Notes: generated by a model from the sequence alone, not told the origin. DNA of 64,000 nt from Bacteroidota bacterium (GCA_016709725.1 JADJMG010000013.1:76465-140464); one strand, 5' to 3'; counted from the stretch's first letter, positions 1 to 8,864 are shown. Numbers and translations are program-made.

Positions 1-9
1 AAAAAGAAC

Positions 10-348
10 TCAGAGTTCGTAGCTCACAGAATGAATAAAACAAGGGCTTTTGCTAACTTCTTCCACTTTTCCATCGGCATGCTCAACTTTTAACTTCACA
101 CGTTGACCTTTCTTGTAGTTTTCCATCACCACACGTAATCCATCGGGCGAAAGAGTGCCTTTTATCTTTTCTCCGCTTTGTTCGTAGCGCAACTCATCGA
201 TGGATTTTACAGGCTCATCTAATTGAAATTGGTATTGCCTAAATTGATCAGGCATAAATAAAGTATCCTGCTTCAAATTTTGACCTTGCGCCGAAAAAGA
301 TATGGCGGCTATCATTAAGAAATGCGATATAAAAATGATTTTCTTCAT
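10..348 (-). CDS. Small secreted hypothetical protein
   Basis: A 112-residue protein of unrecognised family. Residues 1-23 form a classic signal peptide (MKK, a hydrophobic core, then a cleavage-like SAQGQ), so the mature protein of about 90 residues should be exported. The rest is hydrophilic and predicted beta-rich, with two Lys/Glu-rich stretches and a single Cys near the C-terminus. The ATG at 348 directly precedes the signal peptide. It is divergent from the AIM24-family gene, with about 140 bp between them. Export is inferred from the N-terminus; no function can be assigned. Confidence 0.75.
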   Translation of the reverse strand: MKKIIFISHFLMIAAISFSAQGQNLKQDTLFMPDQFRQYQFQLDEPVKSIDELRYEQSGEKIKGTLSPDGLRVVMENYKKGQRVKLKVEHADGKVEEVSKSPCFIHSVSYEL

Positions 349-486
349 CCCTCTAAGTTACGAATAAATTAAATATGATTTGTTCTTGCTAAAATATTAA
401 ATCCTTTTTTTATTTTTATCGAAATCCTTCGGGTAATATTCTACCATTCCCGTTAAAAACTAAACGAATAAAACTCAAATAAAATT

Positions 487-1245
487 ATGGCACACGACAT
501 CGATTATCAAATAATAGGCGACGACATACAGGTTGTAGAGGTAGAAATGGATCCAGGCGAAGCGGTTCGTGCGGAGGCGGGTGCTATGCTTTTTATGGAG
601 GATGATATTGAAATGCAAACCCATACGGGCGGTGGAATTTTTAAAGGCTTAAAGCGAATGATTACGGGTGAAAGTTTCTTTATTACCACTTTTTCGAACA
701 ATGGAAACCAAAAGCGAAAAATGGCATTTGCGGCTCCCTACCCTGGCAAAATCATCGCCATCAATCCCATGGATTTTGGTGGAAAATTTCTTTGTCAGAA
801 AGATGGTTTCTTATGTGCCGCACAAGGCATCGAGATTAACATTGCCTTTACAAAACGAATTGGTGCCGGACTTTTTGGTGGTGAGGGATTCATCCTTCAG
901 GAATTGTCGGGTGATGGAAATACATTCATACACGCAGGAGGCACCATTTTAAAACGACAATTAGCGCCGGGAGAAACGCTTCGTGTCGACACCGGCTGTT
1001 TGGTAGCTTTCGAACCATCGGTGCATTACGACATAAAATTCATTGGTGGATTTCGTAATTCATTGTTCGGTGGTGAAGGATTGTTTTATGCTTTGATTAC
1101 AGGTCCGGGATTGGTGTATTTACAAAGTGTACCTTTCTCTCGTATGGCAGATCGCATAGTGGCTGCATCACGCGTAGGTGGAGGAAGAGAAGAATCTAGA
1201 GGGTTAGGTGGGTTGTTGGGTGGGATGATCAGTGGGAAAGAATAA
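487..1245 (+). CDS. TIGR00266 / AIM24 family protein
   Basis: This 252-residue protein matches the AIM24 (DUF124, TIGR00266) family in length and layout. Family marks seen are the early VEMDPGEAVRAEAGAM segment (about residues 19-34), repeated Gly-rich turns such as GGGIFKGLKRM, LFGGEGF and LFGGEGLFYA, and a Gly-rich C-terminal tail. The fold is a beta-prism-like cytoplasmic module; its biochemical role in bacteria is not established. The ATG at 487 follows an A-rich leader. GCGAAATGCGAA-type repeats begin within a few bases of its stop codon and face an inverted copy beside the convergent hydrolase gene. Confidence 0.9.
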   Translation: MAHDIDYQIIGDDIQVVEVEMDPGEAVRAEAGAMLFMEDDIEMQTHTGGGIFKGLKRMITGESFFITTFSNNGNQKRKMAFAAPYPGKIIAINPMDFGGKFLCQKDGFLCAAQGIEINIAFTKRIGAGLFGGEGFILQELSGDGNTFIHAGGTILKRQLAPGETLRVDTGCLVAFEPSVHYDIKFIGGFRNSLFGGEGLFYALITGPGLVYLQSVPFSRMADRIVAASRVGGGREESRGLGGLLGGMISGKE

Positions 1246-1521
1246 TAACTCGAAATGCGAATAATCACAAAGGACGCGAAATGCGAATGAACACGAAATG
1301 CGAAAAAGGAAATTTCGCACCGCTTCGCGATATTAAATTCTTGTTATAATTAAATGTTAATTTTCTTTAGCAAAGTAATCAGCGGAGAATTAATAAACAT
1401 GCACAATAGCAAATTTCGCATTTCGTGTTCATTCGCATTTCGCGTCAGATCGCATTTTCGTGTTCATTCGCATTTCGCGTCAGATTGTATTTCGCGTCAG
1501 ATCTTATTTTGTTGCGACCAG
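1246..1521. repeat. Inverted GCGAAATGCGAA-type repeat arrays between convergent genes
   Basis: The left half (about 1252-1310) has three forward copies of CGAAATGCGAA joined by short linkers. The right half (about 1409-1502) has several reverse copies (TTCGCATTTCGTGTTCATTCGC type). They flank a central AT-rich segment, so the transcript of either strand could fold into a long imperfect hairpin. The same motif recurs at 6.4-6.7 kb, 40.4-40.6 kb and 47.1 kb. The short open frames here are repeat-derived and not credible genes. Confidence 0.8.
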
Positions 1522-2286
1522 CTAATTTTTCACTATAAGTCCATCGAATGCAACCTTAATTCCTTTCGGCAGCCCTGCTTCTACTTCTGCATGCAAGCCC
1601 ATTTGGTGACTGAGGTGAATTAAATAACCTTGTTCGGGAGCAAAATGTTGCATCATTTGGATGGCTTCGTCGAGGGTAAAATGGGAAACATGGGGTTCTT
1701 TGCGAAGTGCATTTAAAACCAAAATTTTTGATCCTTCAATTTTTGAAAATTCTTCTTCAGGAATTGTTTTCGCATCTGTGATGTAGGTAAAATCGCCAAT
1801 GCGGAATCCGAAAATATCGAGGAGGTAATGTTTAATTAGAATAGGTGTAAAAGTGATGGTACCAATTTGAAATGGTTTATTCTCTATCGTAATCAAATTC
1901 AGTTCTGGCACTCCAGGGTATTTTATAGCATCAAAAGCATAATGAAATTCTCGTTTTATTGCCTCTTGAACCGCAACAGAAGAATAAATATCAACGGGTT
2001 TCTGATTGATATAATTGAATGCCCGAATATCATCCATGCCAGCAATATGATCTTTATGTTCGTGAGTGAAGAGTAAACCGTCTAATTTCTTTACTCCGTA
2101 ACGAAGCATTTGTTGTCGAAAATCAGGACCCGAATCGATTACCACTGTGGTATGTTCATCCTCTACCAGAATAGAAGTTCGTAAACGATTATCACGAGGA
2201 TCAAGGCTTTTGCAGACTTCACAAGTGCAAGCAATGACAGGAACACCCTGTGATGTACCGGTGCCTAAAAAGGTGATCTTCAACAA
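1522..2286 (-). CDS. MBL-fold metallo-hydrolase, PhnP-like
   Basis: A 254-residue metallo-beta-lactamase-fold phosphodiesterase. The metal-binding THEHKDH motif is at residues 74-80. An early TGTSQGVP (9-16) and a CxCxxC cluster (20-25) match the structural zinc site of PhnP-type cyclic phosphodiesterases, and DSGPDF at 51-56 and late His residues complete the fold. The family cleaves phosphodiester bonds such as phosphoribosyl 1,2-cyclic phosphate; the substrate here is unknown because no phn genes are nearby. It starts 4 bp after the stop of the upstream leftward gene, so the two are probably cotranscribed. Confidence 0.9.
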   Translation of the reverse strand: MLKITFLGTGTSQGVPVIACTCEVCKSLDPRDNRLRTSILVEDEHTTVVIDSGPDFRQQMLRYGVKKLDGLLFTHEHKDHIAGMDDIRAFNYINQKPVDIYSSVAVQEAIKREFHYAFDAIKYPGVPELNLITIENKPFQIGTITFTPILIKHYLLDIFGFRIGDFTYITDAKTIPEEEFSKIEGSKILVLNALRKEPHVSHFTLDEAIQMMQHFAPEQGYLIHLSHQMGLHAEVEAGLPKGIKVAFDGLIVKN

Positions 2287-2290
2287 GGGA

Positions 2291-2671
2291 CTAAGGGTTT
2301 GTAGGGTTTTCGTTTGAATCTTCAGCTATCACTTCTTCTACTGAAACGGGTTCATCGGAAGCAACTGCTTCGAATGGTGTGCCTGGAAACTCCTTGTCAA
2401 AATTGAGTTCGTCTGCTTGAATTTTATTCTTGAGGCCGATGGTTCTTAAATCAACCTGGATCGTTTTGTTCTCCACTAAAGATTGAATAATCTCCAATAA
2501 GGATTGAATTCGACTCTCCAAAACAGAAAACTTATTGATAACCACCACTTTCTTGTCTTCTAAAATACAAAAGTTAGACTTGAAATTTCCTTTTTCATAG
2601 CGAACGTCGTAGCCAGATTGCTCCAACACTTCTTCTAATTTCTTTAAATATGCGGGGGTAAATTTTGCCAT
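2291..2671 (-). CDS. Conserved hypothetical protein
   Basis: Starting from the internal Met (MAKFTPAYLKKLEEVLE) the product is 126 residues. The longer frame begins at a GTG inside the intergenic region shared with the divergent transhydrogenase gene, and its extra 42 residues look non-coding, so the short start is preferred. It has an amphipathic N-terminal helix, a central beta-strand block with a leucine-rich helix (about residues 45-70), and an acidic C-terminal tail rich in Glu and Pro. I do not recognise a family. Tight spacing places it in an operon with the PhnP-like hydrolase. Confidence 0.7.
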   Translation of the reverse strand: MAKFTPAYLKKLEEVLEQSGYDVRYEKGNFKSNFCILEDKKVVVINKFSVLESRIQSLLEIIQSLVENKTIQVDLRTIGLKNKIQADELNFDKEFPGTPFEAVASDEPVSVEEVIAEDSNENPTNP

Positions 2672-2832
2672 AGCTGTCCTACAAAAGTCGTGATTTTTAT
2701 GCTCTGAACAAAAAATATTAGTTTCTAAATTATGAACAGGCCATCTATTTGCTTTTTGACTCCAATTTTCCACTCTTTTTATATTCCTTTGCACCACGAA
2801 ATTATATTCGGATTAAAACGAAATTCTTTACT

Positions 2833-3942
2833 ATGTTATTGGGTATACCCTTAGAAACCAAAGACCGAGAGTGTCGAGTAGCCCTCACACCGGAAATTTG
2901 CGGACAATTGATTGAAGCAGGTTTTACAGTTCAGCTCGAAAAAGGCGCTGGTCTAAAGTCATATTATCCTGACGATCAATATATCGCAAAAGGAGTTCAA
3001 CTTGTTAATGATGCTGCTTCTATCTACTCCAACTCGGATGTAGTATTAAAAGTGAATGCACCCACCTCTTCCGAAATTTCAGGAATGAAAAAGGGAGCTA
3101 TTTTGATGTCATTCATGTGGGCAGGAACCAATCCAGAGCTTATTGAAAATTGTGTCAAGCAAGGAATCTCTGCCTTTTCTGTAGATGCAATTCCGCGTAT
3201 TTCCAGAGCACAAAAGATGGATGCATTGAGCTCGCAAGCCAACTTAGCAGGATACAAAAGTGTAATCATGGGCGCCAATGCCCTTGGAAAAATATTTCCG
3301 ATGTTGATGACTGCGGCTGGAACCATCAAGCCTTCCAAAGTTCTCATCTTTGGAGCTGGTGTGGCAGGACTTCAAGCCATCGCAACCGCAAAGCGCTTAG
3401 GTTCTATTGTGGAAGTGACGGATATTCGTCCAGAAACAAAAGAACAAGTTGAATCCTTAGGAGGGAAATTCATCATGGTAAGTGATGATGCATCCATCAA
3501 AATTGAAGGCGGCTATGTGAAAGGAGTATCCGATGAGTTCTTGAAAAAACAACAAGAGCTCGTTTCCAAACACGTTGCAACTGCAGACTTGGTCATCACT
3601 ACGGCTCTTATTCCTGGAAGAAAAGCACCAGTGTTGGTAACGGAAGACATGGTAAAAAGCATGAAATACGGATCTGTCATCGTTGACATGGCCGTGGAGC
3701 AAGGTGGAAATTGTGTGTTAAGTGAATTGAATGCAACGGTAGTAAAACACGGAGTTACCATCATTGGTGAATCAAATATCCCTTCACTCCTACCGCTAAA
3801 TGCAAGCGACCTGTATGCTAAAAATATACAAACCTTCCTCTTACACTTAGCCACAAAAGATGGATTTAAGTGGGAGATGGATGAAGAAATTACCAAAGGA
3901 TCGTTACTCGTGCATAATGGCGTTTCGACCGCTACAAAGTAG
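2833..3942 (+). CDS. pntAA: NAD(P) transhydrogenase subunit alpha part 1 (PntAA)
   Basis: This is domain I (NAD(H)-binding) of the proton-translocating transhydrogenase, 369 residues from the ATG at 2833. The N-terminal 28 residues of the longest frame are leader DNA. The alanine dehydrogenase/PNT fold is clear: an N-terminal ETKDRECRVALTPE segment, the RAQKMDALSSQANLAGYK motif, the Rossmann glycine motif VLIFGAGVAGLQAIATA, and a VIVDMAVEQGGN segment. The soluble domain works at the cytoplasmic face with PntAB and PntB, passing hydride from NADH to NADP+ using the proton gradient. Unusually, 716 bp containing an unrelated gene separate it from pntAB. Confidence 0.96.
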   Translation: MLLGIPLETKDRECRVALTPEICGQLIEAGFTVQLEKGAGLKSYYPDDQYIAKGVQLVNDAASIYSNSDVVLKVNAPTSSEISGMKKGAILMSFMWAGTNPELIENCVKQGISAFSVDAIPRISRAQKMDALSSQANLAGYKSVIMGANALGKIFPMLMTAAGTIKPSKVLIFGAGVAGLQAIATAKRLGSIVEVTDIRPETKEQVESLGGKFIMVSDDASIKIEGGYVKGVSDEFLKKQQELVSKHVATADLVITTALIPGRKAPVLVTEDMVKSMKYGSVIVDMAVEQGGNCVLSELNATVVKHGVTIIGESNIPSLLPLNASDLYAKNIQTFLLHLATKDGFKWEMDEEITKGSLLVHNGVSTATK

Positions 3943-4009
3943 TTTGGTGAATGGAGATTATTCTCCACGATCGTGATAATTGCAAATTGGCAGTCGCGAT
4001 GCTTCGCGA

Positions 4010-4638
4010 GGTAAGTTGGTAAATTGCTGCGCTCTGCTAGCTACGCAAATTAAAATACTGATAATGGAAATTTGGTGAGTTTCTCATTTAAATGAATAGA
4101 TTCTAAATTAATGATTAAAAATTAAAATTATGAAATTTAATATAAACCCCTTTAACTATTCAACATCATGTCACAATTCTCTGAAAAATTACGAAATCAA
4201 ACAAAAGAAATCGCATTAAAAACTATCAAACTAACAAGAAATTTTCCAAACAATGTAGAAGCTTGGACAATTTCAAAACAACTCATAAGATCCTGTACAT
4301 CGGTTGCTGCCAACTACCGATCTGCCTGCAGAGGAAGAAGCTCACGAGAATTCTACGCTAAACTATGTATAGCGGTAGAAGAACTAGACGAATCAATATT
4401 ATGGTTAGAATTTACAGATAAATTGGAACTTGCAAAAACTGAACAAATAAGTCCAATAGTAAATGAAATGAAAGAATTACTTGCCATTTTAACAACATCT
4501 AAAAGCACACTAAATCAAAAATTATTCCCTGATAAATAACACCTAATAAAAAAAATAGAGATTAATAGGGAAATCAGTTCAACAATCGACATCAATCAGA
4601 ATTTCCCATTTGCCAACTTACCAATTTGCCAACTTACC
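4010..4638. repeat. Inverted repeats flanking the S23-type gene
   Basis: A 17-bp sequence at 4010-4026 (GGTAAGTTGGTAAATTG) reappears inverted at 4622-4638 (CAATTTGCCAACTTACC, 16 of 17 matching). A second inexact copy of the right end lies at about 4609-4625. A small hairpin (CGCGA-TGCT-TCGCG) precedes the left end at about 3994. The pair brackets the four-helix-bundle gene and its leader, marking the probable limits of the insertion in the pnt locus. No target-site duplication could be verified by eye. Confidence 0.55.
4168..4539 (+). CDS. Four-helix-bundle protein (23S rRNA IVS / S23 family)
   Basis: A 123-residue all-helical protein of the S23/TIGR02436 family, first known from intervening sequences in 23S rRNA genes. 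Family features are the basic N-terminal helix, IRSCTSVAANYRSACRGRSSREF in the middle (Ser/Arg-rich loop and helix 3 start), and the acidic ELDESILWLEF helix. The molecular role is unsettled; the phage relative Avd binds nucleic acid and reverse transcriptase in diversity-generating retroelements, but no reverse transcriptase or template repeat is seen here. It lies between pntAA and pntAB, flanked by inverted repeats, which suggests insertion into an operon. Confidence 0.9.
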   Translation: MSQFSEKLRNQTKEIALKTIKLTRNFPNNVEAWTISKQLIRSCTSVAANYRSACRGRSSREFYAKLCIAVEELDESILWLEFTDKLELAKTEQISPIVNEMKELLAILTTSKSTLNQKLFPDK

Positions 4639-4658
4639 AATAAAAAATAATAATTGAA

Positions 4659-4964
4659 ATGGAATCTATAATCAACCTAATCTCTGAACACCGCGAAATG
4701 CTCTATTTCGTCATCTTATCCGTATTTGTCGGAATTGAAGTAATTGGCGGTGTGCCTACCGTTTTGCATACCCCTCTAATGAGTGGAGCAAATGCCATTC
4801 ACGGAGTAGTGATCGTGGGTGCCATCTATGTGATGCTAAACATCGACCCTTCTAATGTCTTTGCACTGGTGCTTGGATTTTTAGCGGTATTACTCGGAAC
4901 TTTAAATGTGGTGGGTGGCTTTGTGGTTACTGATCGCATGTTAGAGATGTTCAAGAAAAAATAA
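4659..4964 (+). CDS. pntAB: NAD(P) transhydrogenase subunit alpha part 2 (PntAB)
   Basis: A 101-residue membrane protein corresponding to the small 4-TM half of domain II. Hydrophobic segments near residues 15-33, 45-62 and 66-90 contain the conserved EVIGGVPTVLHTPLMSGANA run typical of PntAB. With PntB it forms the membrane proton channel coupled to hydride transfer. The short length is normal where alpha is split into two polypeptides. pntB follows after 27 bp, so the pair is cotranscribed. Separation from pntAA by an inserted gene may mean the downstream pair needs its own promoter. Confidence 0.95.
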   Translation: MESIINLISEHREMLYFVILSVFVGIEVIGGVPTVLHTPLMSGANAIHGVVIVGAIYVMLNIDPSNVFALVLGFLAVLLGTLNVVGGFVVTDRMLEMFKKK

Positions 4965-4991
4965 TAGTATAACGATTAATATTTAAAGATT

Positions 4992-6404
4992 ATGAAGAGC
5001 TCCCTGCTCGAAATTTGCTACCTCTTTGGCTCTGTCACTTTCATCGTTGGATTGAAAATGATGGGAAATCCGAAGACCGCACGTAGAGGAAATTTATATG
5101 GTGCCTTAGGAATGGTGGTTGCCATCTTCGGAACGATTTTCCTTTTTGAAAAGAAGGATCATGCTGGAAATGTTGACACTGCTTTTGTAGTTCCGGCCAT
5201 GGTGTATTACCTCATTTTTGGAGCCATCGCGCTCGGAACTGTTATTGGTTGGTTAACCGCCAAGCGTGTTCAAATGACCAAGATGCCTGAATTGGTTTCT
5301 ATGTTTAATGGAATGGGTGGTGCATGTGCGGCCTTGATTGGGTTGATGGAATATCAGCACAATTTGGACAGTACTGGTGCTTTAGCCGCAATCATTGCTG
5401 GTATGGTGATTGGAACTGTTTCGTTCAGCGGATCAGTGATTGCTTATTTAAAGTTGAACGGATCCATGAACAAACCAATTCGTTTGCCACAGTACAATAT
5501 CATCAATACCATTTTCATGATCTCCCTTGTGATTTTTGGAACGTGGATGGTGATCGCAAAGCCTGATAACATGGCTATTTTATATGCTCTGTTTTTTGCA
5601 GCGGTTGTTTATGGAATTCTGTTTACGATTCCAATTGGTGGTGCCGATATGCCCGTTGTAATTTCTTTACTAAACTCCTTTACTGGATTAGCTGCAGCCT
5701 TTGGAGGATTCCTGTACGATAATAAAATTATGTTGACAGGTGGAATCTTGGTAGGTTCTGCAGGTACACTTTTAACACTTGTCATGTGCAAGGCAATGAA
5801 TCGTCCGTTGAGCAATGTGATTTTTGGTGCATTTGGTGCTTCTGGTGCTTCTGGTGAGCGCGAAATGAGCGGTAACATTAAAGACATCAATGTAAGCGAT
5901 ACAGCGGTGCTGATGAATTACTCGAAGAAAGTGGTGATTGTTCCAGGATATGGATTAGCAGTAGCTCAAGCACAACACGTAATTCATGAGTTAGAAATGA
6001 TTTTAGAAGAACGAGGTGTAAGTGTGAAATATGCCATTCATCCCGTAGCTGGTCGTATGCCTGGACATATGAACGTGCTTTTAGCAGAGTCCAATGTTTC
6101 TTATGATAAGTTGGTGGAGATGGAAGATATCAATCCTGAGTTTGCATCTACAGACGTAGTGTTAGTAGTGGGAGCAAATGACGTGGTAAATCCAGCGGCT
6201 CATAATGATCCAGCTTCCCCCATTTACGGTATGCCAATCCTCGACGTAGAAAACGCCGCTCACATCATCGTAAACAAACGTTCCATGAATGCTGGTTATG
6301 CTGGTATCGAAAACGAACTATTTTTTAATCCTAAAACAAATATGTTGTTTGGTGATGCGAAAACGGTTTTGACGAAATTGGTAGCGGAGTTGAAATCGCT
6401 ATAG
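4992..6404 (+). CDS. pntB: NAD(P) transhydrogenase subunit beta (PntB)
   Basis: At 470 residues this is a full-length beta subunit. The first roughly 280 residues hold many transmembrane helices with the MFNGMGGACAALIGLMEY signature. The C-terminal soluble domain III binds NADP(H) and contains the fingerprint VVIVPGYGLAVAQAQH followed by KYAIHPVAGRMPGHMNVLLAE and the late GANDVVNPAA motif. It completes the transhydrogenase that makes NADPH from NADH at the expense of proton-motive force. Its stop codon abuts a dense GCGAAATGCGAA repeat field that faces the convergent selD gene. Confidence 0.96.
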   Translation: MKSSLLEICYLFGSVTFIVGLKMMGNPKTARRGNLYGALGMVVAIFGTIFLFEKKDHAGNVDTAFVVPAMVYYLIFGAIALGTVIGWLTAKRVQMTKMPELVSMFNGMGGACAALIGLMEYQHNLDSTGALAAIIAGMVIGTVSFSGSVIAYLKLNGSMNKPIRLPQYNIINTIFMISLVIFGTWMVIAKPDNMAILYALFFAAVVYGILFTIPIGGADMPVVISLLNSFTGLAAAFGGFLYDNKIMLTGGILVGSAGTLLTLVMCKAMNRPLSNVIFGAFGASGASGEREMSGNIKDINVSDTAVLMNYSKKVVIVPGYGLAVAQAQHVIHELEMILEERGVSVKYAIHPVAGRMPGHMNVLLAESNVSYDKLVEMEDINPEFASTDVVLVVGANDVVNPAAHNDPASPIYGMPILDVENAAHIIVNKRSMNAGYAGIENELFFNPKTNMLFGDAKTVLTKLVAELKSL

Positions 6405-6749
6405 ACACGAAATGCGAGCTGACGCGAAATGCGAATGTACACGAAATGCGAAATAATGCGAAATGCGAGCTGACGCGAAATGCGAATAAACACGAAATGC
6501 GAAATAATGCGAAATAATGCGAAATAATGCGAAATAATGCGAAATTTGTTTTCGTTTTTTCTAATTTTTCCAAATGTAACTAGAATATTGTATTAAGCAG
6601 ATATATAAATTTAAATACGCGAAGCGGTGCGAATTAAGCAGAAAAATTAATTTAAATACGCTAAGCGGTGTGAAATTGATTTTTCGCATTTCGTGTTTAT
6701 TCGCATTTCGTGTCCCTCTAAGTTTGATACGAAGCGTAATGCCTAATCT
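6405..6749. repeat. Repeat-filled convergent junction (GCGAAATGCGAA array plus a tandem pair)
   Basis: No gene is present. 6406-6545 holds six forward copies of CGAAATGCGA with linkers such as GCTGACGC, followed by four AATAATGCGAA units. 6591-6673 is a tandem pair of about 50 bp ending in AATTTAAATACGC(G/T)AAGCGGTG. 6681-6715 holds two reverse copies (TTCGCATTTCGTG) facing the first array. This is the second convergent gene pair in the window with opposed copies of the same motif. Confidence 0.8.
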
Positions 6750-7802
6750 TTAGAAGGAAATTATTTTCCCACCCTCTTCTACCGAGCTACCTACCATCTT
6801 CCCTATCGGCTTCCAACATCGTGGATCGATCTCATTTTCTTTAAACAAAGCTAAAAGCGCATCTACATTTTTCTCATCAATGGCAATCAACAATCCCCCA
6901 CTCGTTTGTGGGTCACATCCTAAATGCAATTCACGGGCTCCGGGCTCTTGAATTAAATGTCCGTAGCTATTCCAATTTCTGTAAGTGATGGCTGGAATGG
7001 TGAACTGATCCATGTATACATCTAAATTTTCTAATTCAGGAATGGTATATAAATTAAGTTGTGCAGACAAACCACTTCCTTGAGCCATCTCCAACAAATG
7101 TCCGAATAAACCAAAACCGGTAACATCGGTGAGCGCATGTACGCCTTCAAATCCTGCTAGCTGTGCTCCAATTTTATTTAAAGTAGTCATGGAGTTGATG
7201 GCATGTTGCATATCTACGGGTTGCGCCTTGCCCATCTTTTCGGCGGTGGTGATAATTCCAACACCCAAAGGTTTCGTTAAAAAAAGAAGATCTCCCTCTT
7301 GAGCAGTATCGTTTCGCAGTAAATTTTTTGATTGAATAATTCCATTTACGGCTAATCCAAAAATAGGTTCTGGACTGTCGATGCTATGTCCGCCTGCAAG
7401 CGGTATATTCGCTACATCGCAAATACTTCTTCCTCCGGCAATCACTTTAGCGGCAATTTCAGGAGCTAATTTGTCAATCGGCCAACCTAAGATCGCAATC
7501 GCTAAATTCGGTTGACCACCCATTGCATAGATATCGGAGATTGCATTTGTAGCTGCAATTCTACCGAAGTCGAATGGATCATCCACTATAGGCATAAAAA
7601 AATCGGTGGTGCTGATTAAAGCAAATCCATTTCCAATTTCTAAAACGGCGGCGTCGTCACGGGTAGCATTTCCAACCAATAAATTCGGAAAATCCTTATG
7701 ACTCTCATTTCCCTTTAAAATTTCATCGAAAACAGCAGGAGCAATTTTACAACCGCATCCATAACCGTGACTAAATTGCGTTAACTTAACGGACTCACTC
7801 AT
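6750..7802 (-). CDS. selD: Selenide, water dikinase (SelD)
   Basis: SelD makes selenophosphate from selenide and ATP, the donor for selenium insertion. The 350-residue product starts at the ATG at 7802; a TTG two codons upstream is less likely. The catalytic segment SHGYGCGCKIAP has Cys16 and Lys19 at the positions of E. coli Cys17 and Lys20, so this is a Cys form, not a Sec form. Other AIR-synthetase-fold motifs include TTDFFMPIVDDPFDFGRIAA, AGGHSIDSPEPIFGLAV and LTDVTGFGLFGHLLEMA. It follows selU after 17 bp in the same transcription unit. Confidence 0.97.
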   Translation of the reverse strand: MSESVKLTQFSHGYGCGCKIAPAVFDEILKGNESHKDFPNLLVGNATRDDAAVLEIGNGFALISTTDFFMPIVDDPFDFGRIAATNAISDIYAMGGQPNLAIAILGWPIDKLAPEIAAKVIAGGRSICDVANIPLAGGHSIDSPEPIFGLAVNGIIQSKNLLRNDTAQEGDLLFLTKPLGVGIITTAEKMGKAQPVDMQHAINSMTTLNKIGAQLAGFEGVHALTDVTGFGLFGHLLEMAQGSGLSAQLNLYTIPELENLDVYMDQFTIPAITYRNWNSYGHLIQEPGARELHLGCDPQTSGGLLIAIDEKNVDALLALFKENEIDPRCWKPIGKMVGSSVEEGGKIISF

Positions 7803-7819
7803 CTTCAATTTTCCTTATA

Positions 7820-8860
7820 TTAATTTGTAATCTGTTTCTTTGCCAACAGTATTTTTCGAACACCCACTTCTGGGTCTTTCCAAGTAAAATGCACTTTAAC
7901 AAAATAACTTTTTTCCCTCTTCAAATTACTGTAAGCATACGTTTTATCATAGTAATTTAATATAATCTCTAACCACTGATGCAGGTCGTTCTCCATTAAG
8001 AATTCCAGCGCTCGTTTCATGTGTTGACCTCCCAAACGCTTTTCTATTCTTCGCGTTTGCTCTTCAAGTAGTTGAATAGAAAATATTCCATATTCACTTA
8101 ATATTCGCTCCGATCTTTCTTCTGCACTCACTTCCATCTCCACCACCTTTGCATTTCTCATTTGTGCAAATAGATATTCTGGGATGGTGATTTGACCAAT
8201 ATTTCGGCTCTCATTTTCCAACCAAAGAATTTCTTTTGGATCAATTGATGATAATTGTTCTGCCAATAAATTCTCGAAAAATTCTTGTCGCGGCTGTTCA
8301 GGCATTCCGAGTAATCCGAATGCAGATCCTTTGTGACAAGCAAGGTGTTCGAGGTCGATGGTTTGCTCTTGAAGTGCATTTAGTTTTTGCAATACTTCCG
8401 TCTTTCCACTCCCCGTCATTCCTCCTAAAATTAGAATTTTATAAGGTTTCTGAAATTGATGCAACACCCAATTACGGTATGATTTATATCCTTTCTCGAG
8501 CAATGTCACCTTCATTCCCATCATGCGAATGAGCCATGCCATGATATTACTTCTCATTCCTCCTCTCCAGCAGTAAATGAAAACTTCCTTTTCTCCGGCT
8601 AAATCACGAACCGTTTTTAATTTCTCATGAAACAACGGACCTACTAATTCAAACCCTTTCAGAATAGCAGCTTCTCTTCCTTTCTCTTTGTAGATAGTTC
8701 CAATGATATGGCGATGCTCGTTATTGAGTAAGGGCAAGGAAACTGCACCAGGAATACATGCTTTCTCAAATTCTTTTTCACTGCGGGTATCAATCAAAAC
8801 CGCATTTCTCACTTTTCTTTGCTCTAAAAATTTTTCGATGGGAAGTATGTTCACTGACAT
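7820..8860 (-). CDS. mnmH: tRNA 2-selenouridine synthase (SelU/MnmH)
   Basis: SelU replaces sulfur by selenium at U34 of tRNAs for Lys, Glu and Gln, using selenophosphate from SelD. The 346-residue protein has an N-terminal rhodanese domain with the catalytic cysteine at residue 97 (YCWRGGMRS), the same number as in E. coli, and a P-loop GGMTGSGKT at 146-154 in the C-terminal half. The length is usual for the family. The -7 element TAGTTTTG sits 4 bp upstream of the ATG. It is followed by selD, and no selA or selB is present nearby. Confidence 0.96.
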   Translation of the reverse strand: MSVNILPIEKFLEQRKVRNAVLIDTRSEKEFEKACIPGAVSLPLLNNEHRHIIGTIYKEKGREAAILKGFELVGPLFHEKLKTVRDLAGEKEVFIYCWRGGMRSNIMAWLIRMMGMKVTLLEKGYKSYRNWVLHQFQKPYKILILGGMTGSGKTEVLQKLNALQEQTIDLEHLACHKGSAFGLLGMPEQPRQEFFENLLAEQLSSIDPKEILWLENESRNIGQITIPEYLFAQMRNAKVVEMEVSAEERSERILSEYGIFSIQLLEEQTRRIEKRLGGQHMKRALEFLMENDLHQWLEIILNYYDKTYAYSNLKREKSYFVKVHFTWKDPEVGVRKILLAKKQITN

Positions 8861-8864
8861 GATG

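Noticed and set aside
1354..1623. 89-codon open frame on the plus strand
   Set aside because: It crosses the GCGAAATGCGAA repeats and the end of the opposite MBL gene; the sequence is repeat-like (FAFRVRSHFRVHS).
4168..4539. Avd protein of a diversity-generating retroelement
   Set aside because: No reverse transcriptase, template repeat or variable repeat was found within several kb; the plain S23 family is the safer call.
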